Position numbers and translations under genes: made by a program. The notes beneath the pieces were generated by a model. It ran no database searches and was not told where the DNA came from. It saw only the letters and a program-made list of their open reading frames with translations. 11,249 bases of DNA from Holosporales bacterium (GTDB taxonomy: Bacteria; Pseudomonadota; Alphaproteobacteria; RUG11792), in the NCBI GenBank assembly GCA_031266385.1, contig JAISBC010000066.1:1-11249 (forward strand), given 5' to 3'. Every line of letters begins with the position of its first letter. The stretch's first letter is position 1. This document shows, one piece after another, positions 1-6,680 of this stretch.

Positions 1-83
1 CCCCCCCAAAATTCCAGCACCCTGCTTTCCGCCGGGCACGGGGGTTCCTGTGACGCTCATAGGGTTGGAGGGTTCGGGGTCCG

Positions 84-111
84 CCCCCCCCCCCGGAGGG
101 GGGGGGGGGGG
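84..111. repeat. C11-GGA-G14 homopolymer palindrome
   Basis: Eleven consecutive C (84-94), then GGA, then fourteen consecutive G (98-111). The two arms are perfectly complementary and could fold into a very stable hairpin; the G run could also form a quadruplex. Such tracts vary in length by slippage and are hard to sequence, so the exact length is doubtful. It lies about 125 bases before the ABC-F start. Confidence 0.85.
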
Positions 112-180
112 CTTACTTCCAAAGACTGCGATGTATATTTATTATGATGATTGTTGATATCGCTTTCATAGTGGGCTTCA

Positions 181-189
181 TGGTACAAT
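181..189 (+). promoter_or_regulatory. possible extended -10 promoter of the ABC-F gene
   Basis: TGGTACAAT fits an extended -10 element (TGn followed by TACAAT, five of six matches to TATAAT). It would place the transcription start near 196, about 40 bases before the ATG at 235. No good -35 hexamer lies at the usual distance; TTGATA at 154-159 is 24 bases away, which is too far. A weak prediction. Confidence 0.3.
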
Positions 190-234
190 ACCCCATACAC
201 ACCAGAAATCAAGAGCTCCAACGGCGTCTGGCAC

Positions 235-1812
235 ATGATCATTACTCGGAATCTTTCCAAGAAATTTGGTAGCAGATTGATCATCGATAATTTCTCCTTC
301 CAATTTCCGAAGGACAAGAAGATAGCGATCATCGGGGCAAATGGAGCCGGGAAGACCACATTCCTGAACATTCTGTGTGGATTCGAGGAATATGACGACG
401 GGGATATCATCGTACCAAAAGACTGTACGGTAGGATACCTACCTCAAAGCCCATGTGAATATCCAAAATCTACGATCCTCGAGGAGTGTATATCTGGTAA
501 TGTCCAGCTCTGCGACCTACAGAATAGATTAAACGATGCCCTCCTCAATATAGCCGATGACTATGATACCTACGAAAGGGTAGAACAGGAATGCAGCGAC
601 AAGGGGTTATATTCCCTGGAATCCGATACCAAAGGAATTCTCGTTGGGCTAGGATTCGAAAATTCACAATTCAATGACGATCCGAGGAATCTATCGGGCG
701 GGTGGAGGATGCGGCTTGAACTCGCAAAGATGTTGACCAATAATCCGAATTTTATAGTCCTGGATGAGCCAACGAATCATCTCGATTTACCGAGCATTAC
801 TTGGCTCGAACAGTATCTGAAGTCATTCAGAGGGGTCCTCCTGTTCGTATCACACGATAGGGACTTCATCAATAATCTTGCCGATATGGTGATACACTTA
901 TCGAATGCAAATTTAAATGTTTACCAAGGAGATTTCGAATCTTTCCTTGAACAGAAGGAGGAGGCCACCAAATCCATCCTCAGAGAAAAGGAATCCCTGA
1001 AAAAGAAGCAGAACCAGTTGCAGACCTTCGTCGATAGGTTCAGGGCGAAGTCCAGCAAGGCAAAACAGGCCCAAAGCAAAATCAAAATGATCGAGAAGCT
1101 GAAGCAATTGGAAAATAGATTGGTGGTCGATGACGATAGCAAGAAGATCAAATTCAATATGTCCGTCAAGACGAAGAGTGGGAAGATCGTCGCCGAACTC
1201 AGCGACTGCTCCATCGGATACCAGGAAAGCGATGCCCTCCTGCGACACCTGGATCTGAGGATAATCAGGGGTAACAAGATCGCCGTGATCGGAACGAATG
1301 GAATCGGGAAGTCTACACTGCTCAAAAGCATCGTCGGGGAAATTCCCTTTATCAGTGGGGAATTCACGATAGGGACCAACGTCGATATGGGATATTATGA
1401 ACAGGAACAGCTGAATATCCTAGATCCCAAAATGAATGCCCTCGATAATGTGATGAGGCTCGCCCCAGGGATTACAAGGCAGCAGGCTATGACTATTCTG
1501 GGATGCCTACTGATTACTGGGGACGGCTCCAAAAAATTGGTTGACGTTATGTCTGGGGGTGAGAAGAGTAAGGTCGCCATGGCGGCCCTCCTGGCACGTA
1601 AGAGTAATTTCCTCATACTCGACGAGCCGACGAATCACCTGGATATGTCGAGCACAGAAGCTCTATCCGAGTCCCTCGCATCCTACGACGGAACCGTCCT
1701 CACGGTCAGTCATAACAGGGCATTCATCACCTCATTCGCTACTCACATCTATGTCGTGGATAAACGCAATAAGGCGGAACTGACGGGCTGTGATGGCTCG
1801 CCGAGCGACTAG
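235..1812 (+). CDS. ABC-F family ATPase, YheS/Uup-like ribosome-associated protein
   Basis: A 525-residue soluble protein with two ATP-binding cassettes and no membrane segments, as expected for ABC-F translation factors, which bind the ribosomal E site and relieve stalled or non-productive states. Cassette 1 has Walker A at residues 34-42 (GANGAGKTT), signature LSGGW at 153-157 and Walker B/switch DEPTNHLD at 177-184. Cassette 2 has Walker A at 353-361 (GTNGIGKST), signature MSGGE at 439-443 and DEPTNHLD at 463-470. The lysine- and glutamine-rich linker at about 230-315 includes FRAKSSKAKQAQS, typical of the P-site tRNA interaction motif in YheS-like proteins. There is no long C-terminal extension. 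The ATG at 235 begins directly with the cassette, but no clear ribosome binding site precedes it. Its stop overlaps that of the convergent rpmE. The family is certain; the subfamily is not, because the first half looks YheS-like and the second more YbiT-like. Confidence 0.95.
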   Translation: MIITRNLSKKFGSRLIIDNFSFQFPKDKKIAIIGANGAGKTTFLNILCGFEEYDDGDIIVPKDCTVGYLPQSPCEYPKSTILEECISGNVQLCDLQNRLNDALLNIADDYDTYERVEQECSDKGLYSLESDTKGILVGLGFENSQFNDDPRNLSGGWRMRLELAKMLTNNPNFIVLDEPTNHLDLPSITWLEQYLKSFRGVLLFVSHDRDFINNLADMVIHLSNANLNVYQGDFESFLEQKEEATKSILREKESLKKKQNQLQTFVDRFRAKSSKAKQAQSKIKMIEKLKQLENRLVVDDDSKKIKFNMSVKTKSGKIVAELSDCSIGYQESDALLRHLDLRIIRGNKIAVIGTNGIGKSTLLKSIVGEIPFISGEFTIGTNVDMGYYEQEQLNILDPKMNALDNVMRLAPGITRQQAMTILGCLLITGDGSKKLVDVMSGGEKSKVAMAALLARKSNFLILDEPTNHLDMSSTEALSESLASYDGTVLTVSHNRAFITSFATHIYVVDKRNKAELTGCDGSPSD

Positions 1813-2033
1813 CCCTCAAACTCCTGACCGTACCGTTTGCTGAATTTACTGAGCTGTCCCGCTGTATCGACCAGTCTTAGGCCTCCTCCAGTCCACGCCG
1901 GGTGAGTCAACGGATCGATATCCAGATTGATCGAATCTCCGGCCTTTCCATAGACCGAACGCGTATGAATTTTTTCGCCGTTGGTTAGGACGACTGTGAT
2001 CTCATGATAGTCTGGATGGATATTTTTTTTCAC
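1809..2033 (-). CDS. rpmE: 50S ribosomal protein bL31, C-minus form
   Basis: bL31 is a large-subunit protein that helps bridge the two ribosomal subunits. From the GTG at 2031-2033 the product is 74 residues, starting MKKNIHPDYHEITV and carrying the family motifs HPAWTG (residues 44-49) and LVDTAGQLSKFSKRYG (54-69). It has no cysteines, so it is the zinc-independent form common in alphaproteobacteria. The reading frame stays open upstream to a TTG at 2069, but the family starts at MKK and no homologue-like sequence lies before it, so I chose the GTG. The ribosome binding site is weak. The gene is transcribed away from rho and ends tail-to-tail with the ABC-F gene, their stop codons sharing the palindrome CTAG. 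Confidence 0.93.
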   Translation of the reverse strand: MKKNIHPDYHEITVVLTNGEKIHTRSVYGKAGDSINLDIDPLTHPAWTGGGLRLVDTAGQLSKFSKRYGQEFEG

Positions 2034-2081
2034 GATACACCAAAAAAATGATTTCTTTTCCACTCTCAATCCTGTACATTA

Positions 2082-2111
2082 CTTCTACCGTGAATCGCGG
2101 TTTAGAGTCAA
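2082..2111 (-). promoter_or_regulatory. predicted sigma-70-type promoter of rpmE
   Basis: On the minus strand, TTGACT (2111-2106) is followed by an 18-base spacer and TAGAAG (2087-2082). This would start transcription near 2075, about 40 bases before the GTG start of rpmE. The -35 matches five of six consensus bases and the -10 four of six. Confidence 0.5.
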
Positions 2112-2193
2112 CTCATTTCTTCGTGGCGGCTGAAGAGAACTTCGTCGTATTAGTCGTCGTTCCTAATAGGGTCATTTTGAGAAAAAAGGTGTT

Positions 2194-3459
2194 ATGAATC
2201 TCCAAGAATTGAAGAGTAAGTCTCTGGGGTCTCTGTTGGAGTGCGCCGTAGAGCACAACGTCGAGAATCCACATATCCTAAGGAAACAGGATCTAGTATT
2301 TTCCATTCTAAAAAAGGTTTCTGAGGCCGACATTCCAATTTCGAGCATCGGAGTCCTCGAGGTATTGCAGGATGGTTTCGGTTTTCTCAGGGCCCCTGAA
2401 TCCAACTATCTTCCCGGCCCGGATGATGTTTACGTCGCCCCGGCATTCATCAAGAAACTTGGCCTCAAGACCGGCGATACGATCGAATGCCAAATAAAAG
2501 CTCCCAAAGAATCGGAGCGTTATTTTTCGGTATTGAAGATTACGAAGGTCAATTTCGACGATACTGAGAACATCAGGCGAAGAACTAATTTTGACAATTT
2601 AACTCCGCTCTATCCGGATCAGATGCTCTGCCTCGAACCTGAGGTGTCTACCAAAATCACGGATGGCTTGACGCAGAGAGTGATCGATCTGGTGGCCCCA
2701 ATCGGAAAGGGACAGAGGGCTCTGATCGTGGCCCCTCCAAGGACCGGCAAGACAGTGATGCTCCAGACGATCGCGCAGTCGATCACGGCGAAGTATAAGG
2801 ATGTTTATCTGATAGTCCTGTTGATCGATGAAAGACCAGAAGAAGTCACGGATATGCAGCGCTCGGTAAATGGAGAAGTAGTCAGCTCGACATTCGATGA
2901 ACCGGCGGTACGTCACGTTCAGGTCACCGAAATGGTCATCGAAAAGGCCAAAAGGCTTGTCGAGCATAAACGCGATGTAGTTATCTTGCTGGATTCGATA
3001 ACTCGTCTCGCGAGGGCCTATAACGCCATCGTCCCCTCGTCTGGTAAAGTTTTGACGGGAGGAGTTGATTCGAACGCCCTCCAAAGACCGAAGCGATTCT
3101 TCGGGGCCGCGAGGAACATCGAGGAAGGAGGGTCACTGACGATCATCGCGACGGCCCTCGTCGAGACCGGCTCGAGGATGGATGAGGTAATATTCGAGGA
3201 ATTCAAGGGGACGGGTAATTCAGAGGTTATTCTGGATCGCAAACTATCTGACAAAAGAGTATTCCCGGCGATTGATATTAATCGCTCTGGTACGCGGAAG
3301 GAAGAAATCCTCGTCCCAGATAAGGCGACCTTATCAAAGATGTGGATACTAAGAAGGATATTGAATCCGATGGGGACGATCGAAGCAATGGAATTTCTAA
3401 TGGAAAAATTAAAACATACTAAAACGAACGAAGATTTCTTTAGTGCAATGAGTTCTTAG
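2194..3459 (+). CDS. rho: transcription termination factor Rho
   Basis: Rho is the hexameric RNA helicase that binds C-rich nascent RNA and releases RNA polymerase using ATP. The 421-residue product is full length. In order it has the Rho N-terminal helical domain (about 1-45), the cold-shock-like RNA-binding fold with RNP1 motif GFGFLR at 61-66, Walker A APPRTGKT at 180-187, Walker B VVILLD at 262-267, the Q loop around SGKVLTGGVD (283-292) and the R loop EEFKGTGNSE (335-344). The usual C-terminal region with MWILRRIL and MEFLMEKL is present. The ATG at 2194 has AAGGTG just upstream as its ribosome binding site. The gene diverges from rpmE; no obvious intrinsic terminator follows it. Confidence 0.98.
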   Translation: MNLQELKSKSLGSLLECAVEHNVENPHILRKQDLVFSILKKVSEADIPISSIGVLEVLQDGFGFLRAPESNYLPGPDDVYVAPAFIKKLGLKTGDTIECQIKAPKESERYFSVLKITKVNFDDTENIRRRTNFDNLTPLYPDQMLCLEPEVSTKITDGLTQRVIDLVAPIGKGQRALIVAPPRTGKTVMLQTIAQSITAKYKDVYLIVLLIDERPEEVTDMQRSVNGEVVSSTFDEPAVRHVQVTEMVIEKAKRLVEHKRDVVILLDSITRLARAYNAIVPSSGKVLTGGVDSNALQRPKRFFGAARNIEEGGSLTIIATALVETGSRMDEVIFEEFKGTGNSEVILDRKLSDKRVFPAIDINRSGTRKEEILVPDKATLSKMWILRRILNPMGTIEAMEFLMEKLKHTKTNEDFFSAMSS

Positions 3460-3475
3460 TATTTGTATTCAGTAG

Positions 3476-3504
3476 TTGAGTAAATGAAATAGATAGGATA
3501 TACT
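3476..3504 (+). promoter_or_regulatory. predicted promoter of the secreted-protein gene
   Basis: TTGAGT (3476-3481), a 17-base spacer and TATACT (3499-3504) form a near-consensus sigma-70-type promoter. The expected start near 3511 lies 28 bases before the ATG at 3539 and supports that start and strand. It also suggests that the gene is transcribed separately from rho. Confidence 0.6.
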
Positions 3505-3538
3505 ACCGATCGATTAATGCTGGTCTCGGTATATCACA

Positions 3539-4204
3539 ATGAAGATACTCCAAAAAGCGAACCTTATTGGAATCGTCTGGTTAGTAACAAATCTGAATGC
3601 ATCCCTAGCCACCGAGTCGGGTTTGTATTATATGTCAATCACAAACCAAAACCTCTACAAAGTACAAATATCAGAATCCGGTATAAAAGCTTTACAAAAG
3701 ATCAGCCCAGATCAAACCCAATTCAATCTACCAGCCACAACCTACGCGAGGTTTTTCGAAGGCCACGGATGGGTAACGAACGCCCTGAATGGTTTATTCT
3801 GGACTCACATATCAGCTTCTCAATTGACAAGCATGTCCCAAACAACAAGCATCTTAATACTTAGTAATCTGATACCCACTAACTCACTAAAACTGGCAGA
3901 GGAATCAGCTCCGCTGAGTAGCATAGGGGTACTATCATATGAAGACATGCCGATATTACCGCCATATTTCACATCTAACTCTCCATTCTTAGTAAATGAG
4001 AATCAAGAGGAACATAAATTAATTCAAACAATAAGTTACAATGAGGCAGGAAACAGTGTGGATTCCATGGTAGAGCTTATTCCGGCCCACGGCCCCGGTA
4101 ACAATTATGCCAGATGGACCAATAAGGGAGCCACAGGGCCCCCAGCGCAGGTAAAGCTGAGAGGCCCTACACTCCACCAGAACCCACGCCCTCTCCTGAC
4201 ATAG
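3539..4204 (+). CDS. unrecognised secreted protein, N-terminal part before a frameshift
   Basis: I do not recognise this family. The 221-residue frame starts MKILQKANLIGIVWLVTNLNA: a short basic start, a hydrophobic core and a plausible signal peptidase I site after LNASLA (about residue 24), so the product is probably exported. The mature part is rich in Ser, Thr, Asn and Gln with alternating hydrophobic residues and no cysteine, and no membrane segment follows. The last 20 or so residues (QVKLRGPTLHQNPRPLLT) look like out-of-frame translation: one frame back, a proline-rich linker continues into the ORF that runs to 4545. The switch is most likely at GGGCCCCC (4136-4143). Joined, the protein would be about 335 residues. 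A strong promoter lies upstream but the ribosome binding site is weak. The frameshift could be a sequencing error, a recent pseudogene or programmed. Confidence 0.65.
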   Translation: MKILQKANLIGIVWLVTNLNASLATESGLYYMSITNQNLYKVQISESGIKALQKISPDQTQFNLPATTYARFFEGHGWVTNALNGLFWTHISASQLTSMSQTTSILILSNLIPTNSLKLAEESAPLSSIGVLSYEDMPILPPYFTSNSPFLVNENQEEHKLIQTISYNEAGNSVDSMVELIPAHGPGNNYARWTNKGATGPPAQVKLRGPTLHQNPRPLLT

Positions 4205-4248
4205 TATGGGATCCAGATCAACACAATCGAGAAACAAACGATCCTCCT

Positions 4249-4545
4249 TTGGCCGAACTGTTTGAACTTTTATTCCCAAATGGACTGATTGGAAAAGATC
4301 CCGTAAGTGGGCAATGGGTCTCGGTGATCCTAGACCCATGGAATGGACTCGTCCAAAAGCTTGGAGTCCATCCAACTCCTTCTGACCCAACTCAGGGACA
4401 ACATCCACTTTTTGTAGAAGTGAGAGGTCCGGGCTCCTTTTGGTTATGGGCTCTAGGTACAAAGTCGTGGTATCGGATTTCATGGCTGAATTTGGTATTG
4501 CTGTCCGAGAGATTCCCTGTCATCATCAATAATTTCCCCGTCTAG
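4249..4545 (+). CDS. C-terminal part of the frameshifted secreted protein
   Basis: This frame is open from 4126, but has no ATG or GTG and no ribosome binding site; the only start-like codon is the TTG at 4249. It is therefore best read as the second half of the gene starting at 3539. From about 4141 it reads as a proline-rich linker (SAGKAERPYTPPEPTPSPD), then IVWDPDQHNRETNDPP, then a compact domain rich in Trp, Leu, Pro and Gly from LAELFELLFPNG to the TAG at 4543-4545. Six tryptophans fall within the 98 residues after 4249. Family and function are not recognised. If the shift is real, the exported N-terminal domain would be lost from this part and the domain would not be made alone. Confidence 0.5.
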   Translation: MAELFELLFPNGLIGKDPVSGQWVSVILDPWNGLVQKLGVHPTPSDPTQGQHPLFVEVRGPGSFWLWALGTKSWYRISWLNLVLLSERFPVIINNFPV

Positions 4546-4661
4546 ACTTTTCGCCCTACAGATCAGTCTGGAGTAATTTACAGGTGGGAAAATTTGTGTC
4601 TGTTCTTTTTGTAACGGCTTTTACAATAGAGCTTCACGATGAAGATTTCGGGGAAAGTTTC

Positions 4662-4677
4662 CATAATATATATTATG
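4662..4677. repeat. 16-bp perfect AT-rich palindrome
   Basis: CATAATATATATTATG is its own reverse complement. It lies in the 153-bp gap between the convergent ends of the secreted-protein gene and hda, 22 bp beyond the hda stop. It lacks the GC stem of an intrinsic terminator. A binding site or a weak bidirectional hairpin is possible; the function is unknown. Confidence 0.5.
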
Positions 4678-4698
4678 CGGACATGATATGAAAAAAAA

Positions 4699-5391
4699 TT
4701 ATTCCAACCGCACGGGATCACTCCTAAGTTTCGTCCGTAGCTTCTGAAGGATTTCTCGGCGGTTAGAGCCCGCTAAGTGATCGACTTGCTGTGCCCAATA
4801 GTTCATCGCTCCATACGAGCGATCTATCCGATTACATATGTAATTAATCACTTCTTCGTGAACTCTAATCCCGCGGCGCTCTAACATCTTCTCAAATATC
4901 TTCTTCATTTCCTCGTCATTGGGCCCCTGGATATTGATGACACTAATCGTTGAAATCCGAGACCTGATATCCGGGAGCTTAATTCTCCACCTCGACGGAG
5001 GGCTTTTCGCCGTCATCAAAACATGACCCCTCTTTTCTTTGACCGTGTTATAGATGTAATATAAAAGGATATCATCTCCGATCTGATCGGCATCATCCAG
5101 GACGAAATGTTTCTGAGTAGTATCCGACGATGATATCTCGTACCATTTACTGAAAATATCGGAGCCTGAGGTTATAACGTCAGCATCAACCCGATTAGCC
5201 CAAATATTGGCGAGGTGAGATTTTCCGGAACCCCCCTCCCCTACCAGGCAAACAAAATTATCTTTGATCCTCTCGGATGGCCATTTCTCGAGCCACTCGA
5301 ATACATAGCGATTACAGCCGCTCACAATAAAATCGGCGACCTTCCAGGAAAATCCCAGCGGCATCGGAAGTGTTAATTGACGGTATTCCAC
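4699..5391 (-). CDS. hda: DnaA regulatory inactivator Hda/HdaA
   Basis: Hda is a DnaA-like AAA+ protein that, bound to the DNA sliding clamp, stimulates ATP hydrolysis by DnaA and prevents re-initiation of replication. The 230-residue product has a clamp-binding motif at the N-terminus (QLTLPM, residues 5-10), Walker A GEGGSGKS at 51-58, Walker B FVLDDAD at 96-102, sensor 1 around LMTAKS (125-130), the arginine-finger region DIRSRIS (141-147) and sensor 2 RSYGAM (191-196). It has no DnaA-type DNA-binding domain IV, which argues against DnaA itself. The GTG at 5389-5391 puts the clamp motif at the very N-terminus, as expected. No ribosome binding site is seen; eight T immediately precede the GTG. 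The gene begins 10 bp after the ferredoxin stop, so translational coupling is likely. Confidence 0.88.
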   Translation of the reverse strand: MEYRQLTLPMPLGFSWKVADFIVSGCNRYVFEWLEKWPSERIKDNFVCLVGEGGSGKSHLANIWANRVDADVITSGSDIFSKWYEISSSDTTQKHFVLDDADQIGDDILLYYIYNTVKEKRGHVLMTAKSPPSRWRIKLPDIRSRISTISVINIQGPNDEEMKKIFEKMLERRGIRVHEEVINYICNRIDRSYGAMNYWAQQVDHLAGSNRREILQKLRTKLRSDPVRLE

Positions 5392-5401
5392 AAAAAAAAT
5401 A

Positions 5402-5704
5402 CTATGGGATGTTAACTATCAGGCCATCCAATTCATCGGTAACGACCACCTGACAGGCCAACCTAGAATTCTCCTTACTCATCGGTAAGACTTCGAGGAG
5501 ATCGGCCTCGTGATCCGATGGCTCATTCAATTTCTGGAGAAATTCCGGCGGAATAAGGACATGGCAGGTGCCACAGACCCCTGCCCCACTACACCCTCCA
5601 AATAGACTGACCCCGTTTTTCTGGGCAACCTCGAGGAGCGTATCTCCAACTAAAGCATCCACCTCTACTTCTCCACCACTCGTCCTAAAAATAATTTTTG
5701 GCAT
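5402..5704 (-). CDS. adrenodoxin-type [2Fe-2S] ferredoxin
   Basis: A 100-residue electron carrier. The cluster ligands fit the adrenodoxin/ISC ferredoxin pattern: Cys38, Cys44 and Cys47 (C-x5-C-x2-C within GGCSGAGVCGTCHV) and Cys84 (RLACQ). The acidic stretch SDHEADLLE (63-71) corresponds to the partner-binding helix of this family. In alphaproteobacteria such proteins serve iron-sulfur cluster assembly or haem A/P450-type electron transfer; no isc genes lie in this window, so I leave the symbol open. The ATG at 5704 has GGAG six bases upstream, a good ribosome binding site. It sits between trcR (14-bp gap) and hda (10-bp gap) in one operon. Confidence 0.93.
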   Translation of the reverse strand: MPKIIFRTSGGEVEVDALVGDTLLEVAQKNGVSLFGGCSGAGVCGTCHVLIPPEFLQKLNEPSDHEADLLEVLPMSKENSRLACQVVVTDELDGLIVNIP

Positions 5705-5718
5705 AATCTACTCCAAAT

Positions 5719-6237
5719 TTACTGTCTCGACGTCTTCGAGATGACGAAATCTAGTTCGGCTTCGGTACATAATCCCAAAGCGACCGGACTCCTGGGTTTT
5801 AAATTCGCTATATCTTTATGAGTTTTATTTCTAATAGACCTTATCATGATTTTTGTGGTTCCCAGGAGGGTGCATACATCCTGCTCGGCGATCTCGGGGT
5901 AGTATTTCAGGAGCCACGAAATCGCATCCGGTCTATCCTGCCGCTTTGCTCTCGGAGTGTATTTTTTCGCCAACTTCTTGGGCGAATCGATAGTTTGGCT
6001 CGACTTCAAGATTAACCTCGCCCCAGAATCCGATTCACACCGATGAATTTCATCGTTGGTTAGCTGTGACGAGGAAATTGGATCGAACCCCTTCATCCGA
6101 GAATCCATGGATCCGTTGGCCAACGATTCAATCTCGAGGATATGCAGACCGCAAAATTCAGCGATTTGAACGAAGGTCAGCGACGTGTTCTCGAGCAACC
6201 ATATGGCCGTCGCCTTCGGCATCAACGGAACGCCCAC
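5719..6237 (-). CDS. trcR: TrcR/DUF1013 cell-cycle transcriptional regulator
   Basis: This family is largely confined to alphaproteobacteria. The 172-residue product has an N-terminal MPKATAIWLLENTSLTF/IAEFCGLH helix-turn-helix segment (6-32) and a C-terminal RPDAISWLLKYYPE/LLGTTKIMIRSIRNKTH segment (102-140), followed by the conserved LKPRSPVALGLC (146-157). The two halves resemble each other. The middle, about 45-100, is variable and poorly conserved. I chose the GTG at 6235-6237 because GAGG (6247-6250) lies nine bases upstream; the ATG at 6252 falls inside that element and has no site of its own. Eight T separate the site from the start. First gene of trcR-ferredoxin-hda, so two replication or cell-cycle regulators may be co-expressed. 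Confidence 0.85.
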   Translation of the reverse strand: MGVPLMPKATAIWLLENTSLTFVQIAEFCGLHILEIESLANGSMDSRMKGFDPISSSQLTNDEIHRCESDSGARLILKSSQTIDSPKKLAKKYTPRAKRQDRPDAISWLLKYYPEIAEQDVCTLLGTTKIMIRSIRNKTHKDIANLKPRSPVALGLCTEAELDFVISKTSRQ

Positions 6238-6490
6238 GAAAAAAAACCTCATCAGATCGATAACAGTCGAATGATATTACAAAACCGATATGAAAACAAC
6301 TGATACGGAATTGAGAGCAGGGCTGCCTCACGATTTTTATTAATCTACAAATGAGCTAAATAATAGATGAAGTTTCATTGCAGATTTGTTTTGGTCGGAG
6401 ATAGTGGAGTTATCACTATTGCTGCTGTATCACTTCCAGTATGGAGAGTCTAACAATTTGCTGTCTGCGTTCATTACCTAGAAAAGGGAA

Positions 6491-6595
6491 TAGACCCCCT
6501 CCCAAACCTCCCCCTACCCTCACCTTTACTACAGCTTCTGTGCTCCGTGTCTCCTAGTAATAGATCTGATTGTGGGGGTGTTGGGAGGGGGTCTA
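6491..6595. mobile_element. MITE-like 105-bp element with terminal inverted repeats
   Basis: The left end TAGACCCCCTCCCAA (6491-6505) is repeated exactly, inverted, at the right end (6581-6595). Beyond these 15 bp the arms continue as imperfect C-rich/G-rich complements to about 6514 and 6574. If the ends are taken as AGACC and GGTCT, the element is flanked on both sides by AAT (6489-6491 and 6595-6597), a possible 3-bp target duplication. It has no coding capacity. This fits a miniature inverted-repeat element, but a structured RNA or a chance C/G-rich hairpin is possible. No transposase is present to confirm it. Confidence 0.45.
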
Positions 6596-6667
6596 ATGCC
6601 TCGTTAAGAGATACAGTAACTGATATTACTGTCGGTGGTTAGGGGAAGAGTCTTCCGAAGAAGCAAC

Positions 6668-6675
6668 AAAAAAAA
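6668..6675 (-). terminator. T8 tract ending the tRNA-Leu(GAG) transcript
   Basis: Read on the minus strand, eight T follow five bases after the tRNA CCA end. The tRNA acceptor/T-arm helix would supply the hairpin. A further short stem (TCTTC/GAAGA) lies just beyond. A plausible end for the tRNA-rpmI-rplT-tRNA unit. Confidence 0.45.
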
Positions 6676-6680
6676 CATCA

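Larger units (their letters stand above)
1..234. other. GC-rich non-coding region upstream of the ABC-F gene
   Basis: No convincing gene is visible here. The first 111 bases are clearly richer in G and C than the rest of the window. They contain C7 at the very start, a G-rich stretch around 61-80 and a long homopolymer palindrome at 84-111. From about 112 the base composition returns to that of the neighbouring genes, and a possible promoter for the ABC-F gene follows. The GC-rich part could be the edge of a repeat or mobile element that continues beyond the window, or a low-quality contig end; the sequence alone cannot separate these. Confidence 0.6.
6253..6680. other. non-coding region between trcR and tRNA-Leu(GAG)
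   Basis: No plausible gene is seen in these 428 bases. The region holds the upstream side of trcR (no convincing promoter hexamers), a small stem ATAGTG/CACTAT at 6401-6419, a MITE-like inverted-repeat element at 6491-6595, a stem ACAGTAA/TTACTGT at 6613-6632, and the T8 tract (A8 at 6668-6675) that ends the tRNA-Leu(GAG) transcript. The density of small inverted repeats is higher than elsewhere in the window. Confidence 0.6.

Noticed and set aside
57..410. 117-codon minus-strand ORF spanning the C/G tract and the ABC-F start
   Set aside because: It overlaps the ABC-F coding sequence and reads proline and glycine runs through the homopolymer tract; no family likeness.
2599..3084. 161-codon minus-strand ORF inside rho
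   Set aside because: A shadow of the rho reading frame; rho itself is unmistakable.
3517..3864. 115-codon plus-strand ORF overlapping the start of the secreted protein
   Set aside because: It lacks a signal peptide or any family likeness and is a second frame of the same DNA; the frame from 3539 is longer and has a convincing N-terminus.
4019..4483. 154-codon minus-strand ORF opposite the frameshifted secreted-protein gene
   Set aside because: No promoter or ribosome binding site, no recognisable family, and it lies wholly opposite the plus-strand frames, which have a promoter and signal peptide.
4609..4626. Stem TTGTAA/TTACAA as a terminator after the secreted-protein gene
   Set aside because: The stem is AT-rich, and the T run precedes it rather than follows it on the plus strand.
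6320..6345. GAGCAG/CTGCCTC stem followed by T-rich sequence as a plus-strand terminator
   Set aside because: The stem is short and bulged, and there is no plus-strand gene upstream to terminate.
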